DNA of 64,000 nucleotides, taken from a virus. The notes below the pieces were generated by a model, which saw only the letters and a list, made by a program, of their open reading frames with translations, was not told where the DNA came from and did not search any database. The stretch is from IMG/VR virus record IMGVR_UViG_3300010885_081999, positions 39,726 to 103,725 of that record; one strand, given 5' to 3'. The position numbers and the translations under genes are program-made. Shown here in pieces: positions 23,904 to 31,522 of this stretch (its first letter is position 1; each line of letters opens with the position of its first letter).

Positions 23904-24908
23904 TCAAAGGATTTGCGATGCGATGAGACAGCCTCTTGCCACCGCGTGGAGAGGATCGGCGGCGTGGCGGACTTCCTTTACGGGAAGTGGGAATCCGTTT
24001 GCGATCAGCTTCTTCTCGAAGTGTGCCACGAATCCTTTCGCCTTCGACGTTCCTCCTGCCACGATCACGGGCAGGGGATCCTTGAAATTGGGGAGCGACT
24101 TGTGACCTTCCATCGAGGCAGCAAGCTGCTTCGTGGTGTAGTCGATGAGACGGTCGTAGTAGGACGACACGGCTGCGAGCACCTGGTTTTCGTTTGGTTC
24201 TGCGACAGTAAAGTCGCCCTGTTCTTTCTCGGCCTGAACGACGGAGTCAGACTCTCCCGTCGCGACGGCGGACATCCTGTCGATCCAGTCGCCACTCTTC
24301 GTGGTGGAGAACGTGACAGTGGGCTCGCCGTTCAGCATCACGCAGACGTTCACCATGCCTGCACCCCAAGAGAGAGCGACGCCCGTGTAGTCGTCGTCCG
24401 ACAACTCAGAATAGCAGAGAGCTTCTGCCTCGTTGATGGCACGAGAGTCGTAGCCGCACTCCTGAAGCACCTTCTTCACGACGTCCTCGTGGTAGCCTAC
24501 GTCGAAGTCGTCGTCCTCTTGGTCGACTGGCTGTGCAGGGATGCAGAAGACGAGCTTCTCTCCCTGCGTCGTCGCCTTGCCTGCGACTTCCTTGAGGATG
24601 TAGGAGAGGACACGGCGAGCATCCTTTTCCTTCGCAGAGACGACGCCTCTGTACATGGGACGCTTCGCAGAGTCATTTCTCTCAACTGCTTTCTCGATCG
24701 CGTCTTGCCCCAAGATGATGAAGGACCCGTCTGTGTCCTTGACGAAGACTTTGCCCGTGAGGCCCTTCTCGATCATCTTCGTCGCGATGGGTGTCGTCGG
24801 CTTGATGACGTAGAAAGCGTCACGAAAATCCTTGTACTCTACGGTTCCTTCGGTACCCTCCGAGGAGAGGACGATGAACGATGTGCCTACGTCTAGTCCC
24901 TTTGCCAT
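23904..24908 (-). CDS. Actin-like (ParM/MreB/Hsp70-fold) ATPase
   Basis: 334 residues. Phosphate-1 motif GLDVGTS (4-10), phosphate-2-like LSWGAGMVNVCV (about 180), and adenosine motif VIVAGGTSKAKGF (about 277-289). The phosphate-2 Asp of the DxGG pattern is replaced by Ser, so hydrolysis may be altered. Filament-forming relatives move plasmids or phage DNA. AAAGGA precedes the ATG. It lies 5 nt downstream of a small membrane-anchored protein gene, suggesting a filament-adaptor pair (inference). Confidence 0.8.
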   Translation of the reverse strand: MAKGLDVGTSFIVLSSEGTEGTVEYKDFRDAFYVIKPTTPIATKMIEKGLTGKVFVKDTDGSFIILGQDAIEKAVERNDSAKRPMYRGVVSAKEKDARRVLSYILKEVAGKATTQGEKLVFCIPAQPVDQEDDDFDVGYHEDVVKKVLQECGYDSRAINEAEALCYSELSDDDYTGVALSWGAGMVNVCVMLNGEPTVTFSTTKSGDWIDRMSAVATGESDSVVQAEKEQGDFTVAEPNENQVLAAVSSYYDRLIDYTTKQLAASMEGHKSLPNFKDPLPVIVAGGTSKAKGFVAHFEKKLIANGFPLPVKEVRHAADPLHAVARGCLIASQIL

Positions 24909-24913
24909 GTCGT

Positions 24914-25216
24914 TTATCCTTTCATCTTCTTCAGTTGTGCGAGCTTGCTCGTCGCAGAAGCGATATCGTCAGACGTCTGTGAGACCTTTCCCAGAGGCTC
25001 CTTGCTGAGAGTCTGCATCCCGCTGGTGGACACGTCTGTCACAAACTTGGCGTCGTCGATGTCGATCTTCTTGCGTTGCTTCTGCTCCTTGGCGACGGTT
25101 GCCACGAAGGAAGTGGACTCGGTCCCCCGCAGGATCCGGAAGATGCTGTCCACCCGACCTGTGAGGTAACCGAGACCGAATCCCAAACCTAAGCCACCGA
25201 GTAAGTATTCGATCAT
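24914..25216 (-). CDS. Small membrane-anchored protein upstream of the actin-like gene
   Basis: 100 residues. The N-terminus IEYLLGGLGLGFGLGYLTG is a glycine-rich single membrane segment; the rest is soluble, with a basic KEQKQRKK patch and a helical C-terminus. AGGAAAG precedes the ATG at 25216; a longer frame to 25390 runs into dut and is rejected. Position suggests it could tether or regulate the actin-like ATPase. Confidence 0.7.
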   Translation of the reverse strand: MIEYLLGGLGLGFGLGYLTGRVDSIFRILRGTESTSFVATVAKEQKQRKKIDIDDAKFVTDVSTSGMQTLSKEPLGKVSQTSDDIASATSKLAQLKKMKG

Positions 25217-25217
25217 G

Positions 25218-25652
25218 TCACTTTCCTGTCGAACCAAAGCCGCCGCTGCCTCGCTCCGTCTCCGAGAGGCTGTCCACATTGCGCAGGTTGACCTGTAGCG
25301 TTGGCGAGAAAACGAGTTGGGCAATCCTATCGCCCTTTTTGACGGAATAAACCTCGTGACCGTGGTTGATGAGGAGGACCTTGACTTCACCTCGATAGTC
25401 GGCGTCGATGGTGCCTGGGGTGTTGAGGACTGTCACCCCGTGCTTCAGCGCGAGGCCCGACCGAGGCCTCACCTGACCCTCGAAACCCTCAGGAATCTCG
25501 AGGTACAGGCCTGTCGGCACCAGAGCCCTTTGTGCAGGAAGGATGTCGACGTCGACGGTCGACCTCACGTCGACCCCAGATGCACCCTTAGTGGCATACT
25601 CGGGGACGTACTGCCCCTTGAAGGGAACGTTGGGTCTAATCAGCTTACTCAT
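25218..25652 (-). CDS. dut: dUTP diphosphatase (trimeric)
   Basis: 144 residues with the five trimeric dUTPase motifs: [44 protein letters not shown] and the C-terminal GSGGFGSTG. It hydrolyses dUTP to dUMP, feeding ThyX and keeping uracil out of DNA. It overlaps the end of uvsX by 8 nt. A second, unrelated dUTPase-like gene lies at 4994-5371. Confidence 0.95.
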   Translation of the reverse strand: MSKLIRPNVPFKGQYVPEYATKGASGVDVRSTVDVDILPAQRALVPTGLYLEIPEGFEGQVRPRSGLALKHGVTVLNTPGTIDADYRGEVKVLLINHGHEVYSVKKGDRIAQLVFSPTLQVNLRNVDSLSETERGSGGFGSTGK

Positions 25653-26835
25653 CTGATGTGATCTCCTCCTCGATTAGTTGCTCGATCGTCCCAGGATTGA
25701 TGGTGAGTGCAGCATCGATTGCCGTCATGATGTACTTCCTGTACTTCTCGTCCCTCATCAAGGCACCGAACTCGCTCTTGTAGAACTTCTTCTCGGCGAG
25801 GACCTCACCCGTCTTCTCGTCGTTAACGGTGAGCTCTTTCCAGGCACCGTCACCGCTGATGTTGATGCGGAGGTTGTCGCGCAGGACGCCCTTGTTCTCC
25901 TTGCAGTAAGTCCTCACCTCGTCGAAGATGTAGTCGTCCTCGACGATGCCCTTGCCGAAGATGATGTCGAACTCGCACTTCTTGAAGGGCGGTGCCACCT
26001 TGTTCTTCTTCACGGTGCAGATGACGTGGATTCCGATGATGTTTCCCGCCTTGTCCTTGACAGGATTGCCGCTCGTGAGAGAGACCCTCACAGAGGCGTG
26101 GAAGGGGATCGCCTTTCCACCAGGCGTCGTGGTCGGGTCTCCATACATCACACCAATCTTGTCTCGAATCTGGTTGAGGCACAGGAGCGTGACGTTGTTC
26201 TGACCGATGACACCAGTGATCTTGCGCATGCCCTTGGAGATGACTCGGGCCTGCAGACCGATCGTGTTGTCCTCGTACTCACCGTCGAGCTCCATCTTGG
26301 GAGACGTGGCGGCGACTGAGTCCCAGATCACGACGATGGGGACGTTCTTCTCCACGATGGCCTTCGCCTTCGTGATGGTGGACTCGATGATGGAGAACAC
26401 CTCCTCTGTCATGTGGGAGTCGCAGTACACGAAACGCTTCCTGATGTCGATCCCCATGTCAGAAAGCTTCTGAACGGGCACGGAATTCTCCGTATCTACG
26501 TAAACAACAAGACCTCCCAATTTCTGGGCGACTGATGCTGCGTGGTAAGCCAAGTGCGACTTACCGCTCGAGGGAGGACCGCTAATTTCGATGATTCTAC
26601 CCTCAGGGTAACCGCCCTCAGAGGCGTTTCTGATGGCATAGTTAAGCTGAAGTGAGCCGGTGTCTATCCAGCGCTTCACAACGGTAGGCGCATCCATCTC
26701 TGAAAGATTGTATGCGATTCGCGTTCCAAACTCTTTGTTGATGTCTCTAATCAACTCAGCTGTCAAGTCAATTACGCTGTCTTTTGACTTAAGCGTTGAA
26801 GAATCATCATTTTGAGCTCGTTCTTTTTTTGCCAT
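25645..26835 (-). CDS. uvsX: UvsX/RecA-type recombinase
   Basis: 396 residues. Walker [15 protein letters not shown] (residues 85-98), [12 protein letters not shown], Walker [11 protein letters not shown], and [10 protein letters not shown] are the RecA/UvsX core. It mediates strand invasion for recombination-dependent replication. GAGGAC precedes the ATG. Its first 64 nt overlap the 3' end of the endonuclease gene, and its 5' third is more AT-rich than the rest, hinting at co-conversion. Confidence 0.92.
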   Translation of the reverse strand: MAKKERAQNDDSSTLKSKDSVIDLTAELIRDINKEFGTRIAYNLSEMDAPTVVKRWIDTGSLQLNYAIRNASEGGYPEGRIIEISGPPSSGKSHLAYHAASVAQKLGGLVVYVDTENSVPVQKLSDMGIDIRKRFVYCDSHMTEEVFSIIESTITKAKAIVEKNVPIVVIWDSVAATSPKMELDGEYEDNTIGLQARVISKGMRKITGVIGQNNVTLLCLNQIRDKIGVMYGDPTTTPGGKAIPFHASVRVSLTSGNPVKDKAGNIIGIHVICTVKKNKVAPPFKKCEFDIIFGKGIVEDDYIFDEVRTYCKENKGVLRDNLRINISGDGAWKELTVNDEKTGEVLAEKKFYKSEFGALMRDEKYRKYIMTAIDAALTINPGTIEQLIEEEITSDE

Positions 26836-27701
26836 GTGTTTATGTCCTCGTCCGTTATTCTAACCAGGCGGATACCTGATTGTTCAGCCCACTCGTCTTG
26901 TTCGCGGTCTTTAACATAAGTCTTGAGAATCCTCGCGTCTTTTGACGACTTGCTCTCTCTTATGAGCTCGTGAGGTCGGTTTAGCCCATGCCAATAAACA
27001 CCATCTACCTGAAGATAGACGTTCAATGACGAGATGAAGAAGTCAATAGACCAACGATTGTTAACACTAACTTGTGTCTTGACGTCTTCGTCACCAAAGA
27101 TCTCTTTTAAGGTCTCACCTACGAAGTTTTCGATTTTAGAACTGTACGAACCCGTACGTGTCTGACGTCTTGTTTCTTGTGACTTCCTATAAACTTCAGA
27201 CCAGTCGAAGTTCTTCTTCACTTCTTCTATTTGCATGGGATATGCAACGCCGTAGCGTGTCATGTTGGTCTCAACTCTCTTTTCAAGAATCGAGGTTTTT
27301 TCTTCGATCGACTTTCTCTTATAAGTCTCACTTTCTTTGTCTTTGACCTGTTGAGACTTTGCTGGATTGTCTACACCGTACTTCTCGATGCACGTTCTCT
27401 TGACTTTGTCAGAGATGACTTTACATCGCAAAGGATTATCGGCACCGTATCTCTCTTCGAGAACAGATCTGATCTTTTCCTTTATCACAGGACTTTTGAA
27501 AACATTTTCTGTGCCGAATCGTTCGAGCGTAGTCTTCTTAGTTTTTTCGAAGATTTTTCCGCCTTCTTCTTTTGCTTTTCTGATGCATTCCTTACAACAA
27601 AAATGCAGGTCGCCGCATTGTGAGATGTATTTGATGAAAGTGGTATTGCATGTGTCACATGCAACTTCACACTTAGTGCGTGTAACGTTTCTGATAAACA
27701 T
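26772..27701 (-). CDS. EDxHD/Vsr-like endonuclease with Zn-finger and YG repeats (putative homing endonuclease)
   Basis: About 309 residues. N-terminal zinc finger (CDTCNTTF ... CCKEC), then repeats such as RYGADNP, KYGVDNP and RYGVAYP about 35 residues apart. The C-terminal nuclease (SKIENFVGETLKEIFG ... WSIDFFI...YLQVDGVYWHG ... SGIRLVRITDEDI) resembles Vsr/EDxHD enzymes. AT-rich, free-standing next to uvsX. ATACTTA ends 5 nt before the ATG at 27701; an ATG at 27728 lies upstream of that motif. Confidence 0.8.
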   Translation of the reverse strand: MFIRNVTRTKCEVACDTCNTTFIKYISQCGDLHFCCKECIRKAKEEGGKIFEKTKKTTLERFGTENVFKSPVIKEKIRSVLEERYGADNPLRCKVISDKVKRTCIEKYGVDNPAKSQQVKDKESETYKRKSIEEKTSILEKRVETNMTRYGVAYPMQIEEVKKNFDWSEVYRKSQETRRQTRTGSYSSKIENFVGETLKEIFGDEDVKTQVSVNNRWSIDFFISSLNVYLQVDGVYWHGLNRPHELIRESKSSKDARILKTYVKDREQDEWAEQSGIRLVRITDEDINTWQKKNELKMMILQRLSQKTA

Positions 27702-27706
27702 GCATC

Positions 27707-27713
27707 TAAGTAT
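27707..27713 (-). promoter_or_regulatory. ATACTTA motif, 5 nt before the endonuclease ATG
   Basis: Minus-strand AGCATACTTAGATGCATG, directly after the terminator at 27732, so endonuclease and uvsX would start a new unit here. Confidence 0.45.
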
Positions 27714-27726
27714 GCTATGCTTGTGC

Positions 27727-27763
27727 AAAAAAGAAGGGGGACAGCATATGCTGTCCCCCTTCT
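27727..27763 (-). terminator. Rho-independent terminator (32-bp perfect palindrome)
   Basis: AGAAGGGGGACAGCAT and its exact complement at 27732-27763, followed on the minus strand by TTTTT. It ends the gp32-like transcript 9 nt after its stop codon. Confidence 0.9.
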
Positions 27764-27771
27764 CATGTCTG

Positions 27772-28611
27772 TTACTCGTCCATCAGCTCGGCGAAGGCGT
27801 CATCAAGCGATGACTTCTTCGTCTCGGTCTTCTTTGGAGCAGGCTTCTTTTCCACCTTCTCCGAAGAAGGCTTCAGTTCGGCGGCGAGAGAGTCGAGCTC
27901 GTCGGTCGGTGCAGGACCTCGAGTCGAGCCACCCTCGTGGACCGGCTCAGGAGAGCTGCCGCCGTTGAGCCAGTTGTTGAGGACGGCCTCGATCTCTTGC
28001 GTCGTCTTGAGACGATACATGTCGTCGATGTTCGGGATCGAGTCAAGCCACTTCTGGGCGGTGGCGGAGTCCTCGTGAAGCTTCGAGGGACGACGGGCCG
28101 GATCGACCGTTGTGTCGTTGAACTGCTTGCCTGGTGCCTTCGTGATTGACACCTTGAGGTCGAAACCCTCCGTCGGAGAGAGGATGTCGCCCACCTCCTC
28201 GTCGAGGAAGAATCCCAGCATGCGCTGGTACACCTGCTTGCCGAAGGACCACACCTGTACGCCCTTGTCCTCTTCGCCACGAACGATGACGGGAGCGTAG
28301 CATCGCATCTTTGCAGAAAGCTTCTTCGCGAGGACACGGTCGTCGGGCTTGCCGCTGCTGTACAGCTTCCTCATGAGGTCGTTGATTGGGTCCGGCTTTC
28401 CGAACTGATTCGGTGCCAAGATTCCGCTGTTCTCACCGATGTAGTAGAACCACCGCTCCATGAACGGCTGACCGTCAGAAGCGTTCTTCCAAGGCAGACA
28501 GCGGACCTTGTGTTCACCGAGACCCGGCTTCCACATCTGCACAGACGAGGTCTTCTTCACACCACTGAGCTCAGCGACACGCTTCTTGATTGCTTCGAGA
28601 TCGATAGCCAT
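27772..28611 (-). CDS. ssDNA-binding protein, T4 gp32-like
   Basis: 279 residues. An OB-fold core (RCLPWKNASDGQPFMERWFYY ... VGDILSPTEGFDLKVSI) is followed by a flexible Pro/Ser/Lys linker and an acidic C-terminal tail (SLDDAFAELMDE), the layout of T4 gp32. It coats ssDNA and recruits helicase and UvsX partners. It has repeated TAGGAAT ribosome-binding elements, a structured 145-nt leader and a strong terminator. Confidence 0.85.
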   Translation of the reverse strand: MAIDLEAIKKRVAELSGVKKTSSVQMWKPGLGEHKVRCLPWKNASDGQPFMERWFYYIGENSGILAPNQFGKPDPINDLMRKLYSSGKPDDRVLAKKLSAKMRCYAPVIVRGEEDKGVQVWSFGKQVYQRMLGFFLDEEVGDILSPTEGFDLKVSITKAPGKQFNDTTVDPARRPSKLHEDSATAQKWLDSIPNIDDMYRLKTTQEIEAVLNNWLNGGSSPEPVHEGGSTRGPAPTDELDSLAAELKPSSEKVEKKPAPKKTETKKSSLDDAFAELMDE

Positions 28612-28644
28612 ATTCCTATTCCTATTCCTTCTTGTTCTCCGAAA

Positions 28645-28678
28645 GTCGACGATTCATCGCACCGTGCGATTTGTCGAT
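28645..28678 (-). promoter_or_regulatory. Structured leader of the gp32-like gene
   Basis: Hairpin ATCGCAC-C-GTGCGAT at 28656-28670, flanked by GTCGAC and GTCGAT elements that can extend the pairing. It lies in the leader about 35-65 nt before the start codon. T4 gp32 represses its own mRNA through a structured leader; an analogous role is inferred. Confidence 0.35.
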
Positions 28679-28756
28679 CGACGTCCTTTGAGTCTTCAAC
28701 TTATCAGGTCGAGACGTAACTGTTCACATCGTGACGCAACAAAGAAACACAGACGA

Positions 28757-29029
28757 TCACTTCCAGCGGACGAAGCCCTTCTTGGACTTCTTCAGCTTCT
28801 TGCCGGGAGCCGTGGGATTTCTTCCCATGTCTTCCGACGATGCCCCCAAGGGGCCAGTGAATCCTGCGATGTTGGCGACGACGGCCATCTCTTCCATCTC
28901 TTCCGTCTCCTCTTCCTTTTTCTTGCTTTGCTTCGACGATCCCTTGCTTGGGATCAGCTGATTGGGCACGCGGGGGTCCTGGATCTCCGCCAGGGCCTCC
29001 GCGATGAACTTCCTCAGTAAAGCGCTCAT
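28757..29029 (-). CDS. Small charged protein, 90 residues
   Basis: Begins MSALLRKFIAEALAEIQD, an amphipathic helix with E-A-L-x-E spacing similar in style to the tag family. It then has a KKKEEETEEMEEM stretch and ends in a Lys-rich tail. The ATG lies 5 nt after ATACTTA with no ribosome binding site. Function unknown. Confidence 0.65.
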   Translation of the reverse strand: MSALLRKFIAEALAEIQDPRVPNQLIPSKGSSKQSKKKEEETEEMEEMAVVANIAGFTGPLGASSEDMGRNPTAPGKKLKKSKKGFVRWK

Positions 29030-29034
29030 GCCGA

Positions 29035-29041
29035 TAAGTAT
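29035..29041 (-). promoter_or_regulatory. ATACTTA motif, 5 nt before ATG
   Basis: Minus-strand CGAATACTTATCGGCATGAGC, between the HD gene stop and the start at 29029. Confidence 0.5.
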
Positions 29042-29045
29042 TCGG

Positions 29046-29636
29046 TCAGTCCGAGTTCTTCTCCTGTTTTGTGGAGATGTAGTCGGCAAGATGCACGACG
29101 TCGGCGAGCATGGGCTCCTTCATCTTGTAGGGAGCGTTCTCCTCGGCATACTGCCCGTCGTTCAGCTTAATCGCGAGGAACTCTGCCTGCGTGAGCTTGA
29201 GACTGAAATGCTGACAGAGCCACACACCGCGGTCGGGAACGGTCATGTACTGCATCGCACGATTGTGCGTGTAGTTCTCACCCAACTTTTCCACCCTCCA
29301 ACCGTCCGTCTGTGGCAGGTAGTAGTCCTGTTCGTGGTCACCCACCTTGCCGATGTCGTGGAGGAGGCATCCGATGATGAGCGACTCTCTCGGAATGTCC
29401 CAGCCGAATGCCTTGACGAGACGCATCGCGTTGCCGAGGACGCGGATGGAATGATCCACGAGACCACCCGGAAAAGCTGCATGATAATCCTTGCGCGACG
29501 ACGCTGGGCACAAAGCAAGACGCTCACCGAGGTGGTCAACCAGGGCGAGCGCTGCCTCGGATCTGTCTCCGAGCTTCTCCATGAAGGAGCGATACTTGTC
29601 GAAATTTGAAGCGATGTCTTCGGGACTTAGGGTCAT
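29046..29636 (-). CDS. HD-domain phosphohydrolase
   Basis: 196 residues. H...HD...D metal site: GGLVDHSIRVLGNAM, IIGCLLHDIGKVGD, and a downstream Asp. HD enzymes hydrolyse phosphoester bonds in nucleotides or nucleic acids; substrate unknown. No ribosome binding site; a TTGATA-17-GATACT promoter sits directly upstream. Flanked by replication genes, so a nucleotide role is plausible. Confidence 0.85.
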   Translation of the reverse strand: MTLSPEDIASNFDKYRSFMEKLGDRSEAALALVDHLGERLALCPASSRKDYHAAFPGGLVDHSIRVLGNAMRLVKAFGWDIPRESLIIGCLLHDIGKVGDHEQDYYLPQTDGWRVEKLGENYTHNRAMQYMTVPDRGVWLCQHFSLKLTQAEFLAIKLNDGQYAEENAPYKMKEPMLADVVHLADYISTKQEKNSD

Positions 29637-29642
29637 GAGACC

Positions 29643-29673
29643 ACAGTATCACACCGCGGTCTCAATGTATCAA
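29643..29673 (-). promoter_or_regulatory. Sigma-70-like promoter for the HD gene
   Basis: TTGATA at 29668-29673, 17-nt spacer, GATACT at 29645-29650; the overlapping TACTGT ends exactly 6 nt before the ATG. GAGACC/GGTCTC arms (29637-29663) lie over the same region. Confidence 0.5.
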
Positions 29674-29689
29674 GCGCTAGGCGCTGTTA

Positions 29690-30232
29690 TCAGCTAGAAG
29701 AGGCGAGGCTCTTCGCTATCTGCTTGACCTTGGCGAGCGAAGAATCGTACAAACGATCGGCTTCCTCATCGGACATCTTCCTGAACGTGTCGCTATCCCC
29801 CGTGACGTAGACGAGCGCATCGAGGAAGTCCGCTCCGTAGCCCATACCCAAAGCTCCGTCGACGGCATACTTGACAGCATCTTGCTTTGCGTAGTCCGGT
29901 CGGCCGGGAGAGGCACCTGTCCAGGACCAGTCCGAAGATCCAAAAGACTTCTGGATCTTCGAGGCGAGCGTGGCGGGATCAAGTGCCGCGGCGGCGCCCT
30001 TCATAGCCGAGAAGCTAGCTCCTGACTTCTTCTCGTTGGACGCGTCCTTGAAAGCAAGACGAAACTTGTCGAAGTCGGCGTCCGACAGCGCAAGCAGCGC
30101 CGTCTTGATCACGCCCCTGCCCACGCCGGCGAGGGTGCCAGAGGCCAAGGCGGTGCCGAAGTCCGCAGCTTCTCTCAAGTTGTTGACTTCTTCATTGATG
30201 ATTCTACGTAGTTGGGACGATGTGAGCTTCAT
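29690..30232 (-). CDS. N-terminal-tag protein, 180 residues
   Basis: Begins MKLTSSQLRRIINEEVNNL; the tag and AAAGGAAA set the start at 30232. The body is Ala/Ser/Gly-rich and helical with a Trp-containing centre (SSDWSWTGASPGRPDYAKQ). It sits alone between replication genes, showing that tag proteins are not confined to one cluster. Unknown function. Confidence 0.75.
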   Translation of the reverse strand: MKLTSSQLRRIINEEVNNLREAADFGTALASGTLAGVGRGVIKTALLALSDADFDKFRLAFKDASNEKKSGASFSAMKGAAAALDPATLASKIQKSFGSSDWSWTGASPGRPDYAKQDAVKYAVDGALGMGYGADFLDALVYVTGDSDTFRKMSDEEADRLYDSSLAKVKQIAKSLASSS

Positions 30233-30275
30233 TGTGATTTCCTTTTTGTGAGGACATTCACTACATATTCTGGGC

Positions 30276-31481
30276 CTATCCAATTGTCTCCAACTTGAGC
30301 GGTAAAGGCTTGTCGTAACCCGGCACAGACACGGAGTCGAATGTTTCCACGTCACCGAGTCGAGAAGCATCGACGTCGAGGAGTAGCGCGTCGTGGAGCA
30401 CGAAGAGGGGACGGACGCCTTCGCTTCCGAGCTTCTGGATCACAGCATCGAAGCCGAGCATCGCGACGTCCACTCCGCTCGACTGTGCGTACGTGTTGAC
30501 GAGGAGGTTGTCCTGTCCCTGTGCGACGGGGACGGGTCTACCGAATCGATTGACGATCGTCCCAGACTTCGCCGCTTCCTCGCGGAGGCGACGCTTCAGG
30601 GGCTCGACACCGAAGTGCATGCGGATGGCACCGATGAACGCGTCGATCTCCTTGTCAGACACGCCGAGGCGGGCCTTCAGCGAGGCCCGCGAGATGCCGT
30701 ATAGTTCTGCGAGGACGGCCGTCTTCACGACGTCCCGTGCGACCCGACCGCCGAAGAGACTCTGCGACACGTCCTCGTACATGTCCTCCGCGTCGGAATG
30801 GCGACCCGCCTCTGCGAGGACGATCCTCGCCTCCAGCGCCCTGAAGTCGAGGTAGGCGACGGACCCGCCCTCGAAAGACGACCGAAGGACGCTGCGGCAC
30901 GACTTCTTGAGGACGAGGATGTTGGGTCCCTCCGCCACCGTGAGACGACCCGTCCTCGTGGCGAATCGATCGTATACGACGGGATGTGCGAATCCGCTCC
31001 GCTTGGGACGAAATCCCTCGAGGGCAGCCGAGTTCTGCCCCGCAGACTCCGCACACTTGGAGAGTTCCTCAGCGTCGACTTTCGCTGGTCGGAGGGACGA
31101 GAGGACCCTGCTGCCGGCGACCCATGCGGTCTCGTAGTAGTCGAAGGGTAATCTCGGGAATGCGTCCATTGTTTCCTGCACGAGACTTTTGAAGAATATT
31201 CTGAACTCACCCTGCGGCAGCGCATGCTGCCACGGAATGGGAAAGGACCCCGTGGTGAGACACCGCATCGCGTTGACGTACCTCTCGGGAGGCGTGGTCG
31301 CCTTGTGGCCCACGAGACGGAACAGCGTGTCGAGGCACTTTGCCGAAGGTGCGGTCTTTGCCTCTCCCGAGAGGTGCCATGTGTCCCGAGGCACGGAATC
31401 CGACCATGTGAAACCCTCTGGGTCGCCGACGATGTGTCGAGAAGTTCCGAGGAGCGATGAGTCTATCGTGAAACGCCTCAC
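30276..31481 (-). CDS. Family A DNA polymerase, short form without exonuclease domains
   Basis: 401 residues. Motif A AYLDFRALEARIVLAEAG (about 207-224, catalytic Asp), motif B RDVVKTAVLAELYGIS (about 249-264, fingers Lys) and motif C VLHDALLLDV (about 359-368). Motif C is HDA instead of the usual HDE. The N-terminal 180 residues match no obvious 3'-5' exonuclease. It could be a repair or accessory polymerase. GTG start; TAGAGT ends 6 nt before it and no ribosome binding site is seen. Confidence 0.8.
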   Translation of the reverse strand: MRRFTIDSSLLGTSRHIVGDPEGFTWSDSVPRDTWHLSGEAKTAPSAKCLDTLFRLVGHKATTPPERYVNAMRCLTTGSFPIPWQHALPQGEFRIFFKSLVQETMDAFPRLPFDYYETAWVAGSRVLSSLRPAKVDAEELSKCAESAGQNSAALEGFRPKRSGFAHPVVYDRFATRTGRLTVAEGPNILVLKKSCRSVLRSSFEGGSVAYLDFRALEARIVLAEAGRHSDAEDMYEDVSQSLFGGRVARDVVKTAVLAELYGISRASLKARLGVSDKEIDAFIGAIRMHFGVEPLKRRLREEAAKSGTIVNRFGRPVPVAQGQDNLLVNTYAQSSGVDVAMLGFDAVIQKLGSEGVRPLFVLHDALLLDVDASRLGDVETFDSVSVPGYDKPLPLKLETIG

Positions 31482-31487
31482 ACCACG

Positions 31488-31493
31488 ACTCTA
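31488..31493 (-). promoter_or_regulatory. -10-like TAGAGT at leaderless spacing
   Basis: TAGAGT-CGTGGT-GTG upstream of the polymerase gene; TANNNT form, 6-nt gap. Confidence 0.35.
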
Positions 31494-31522
31494 ACACGCA
31501 GAACGAAGCGTTTACACTTCCA

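Noticed and set aside
25202-25208. ATACTTA on the minus strand
   Set aside because: It lies inside the coding sequence (EYLL) of the 24914-25216 gene just after its start, so it is not a promoter for a following gene.
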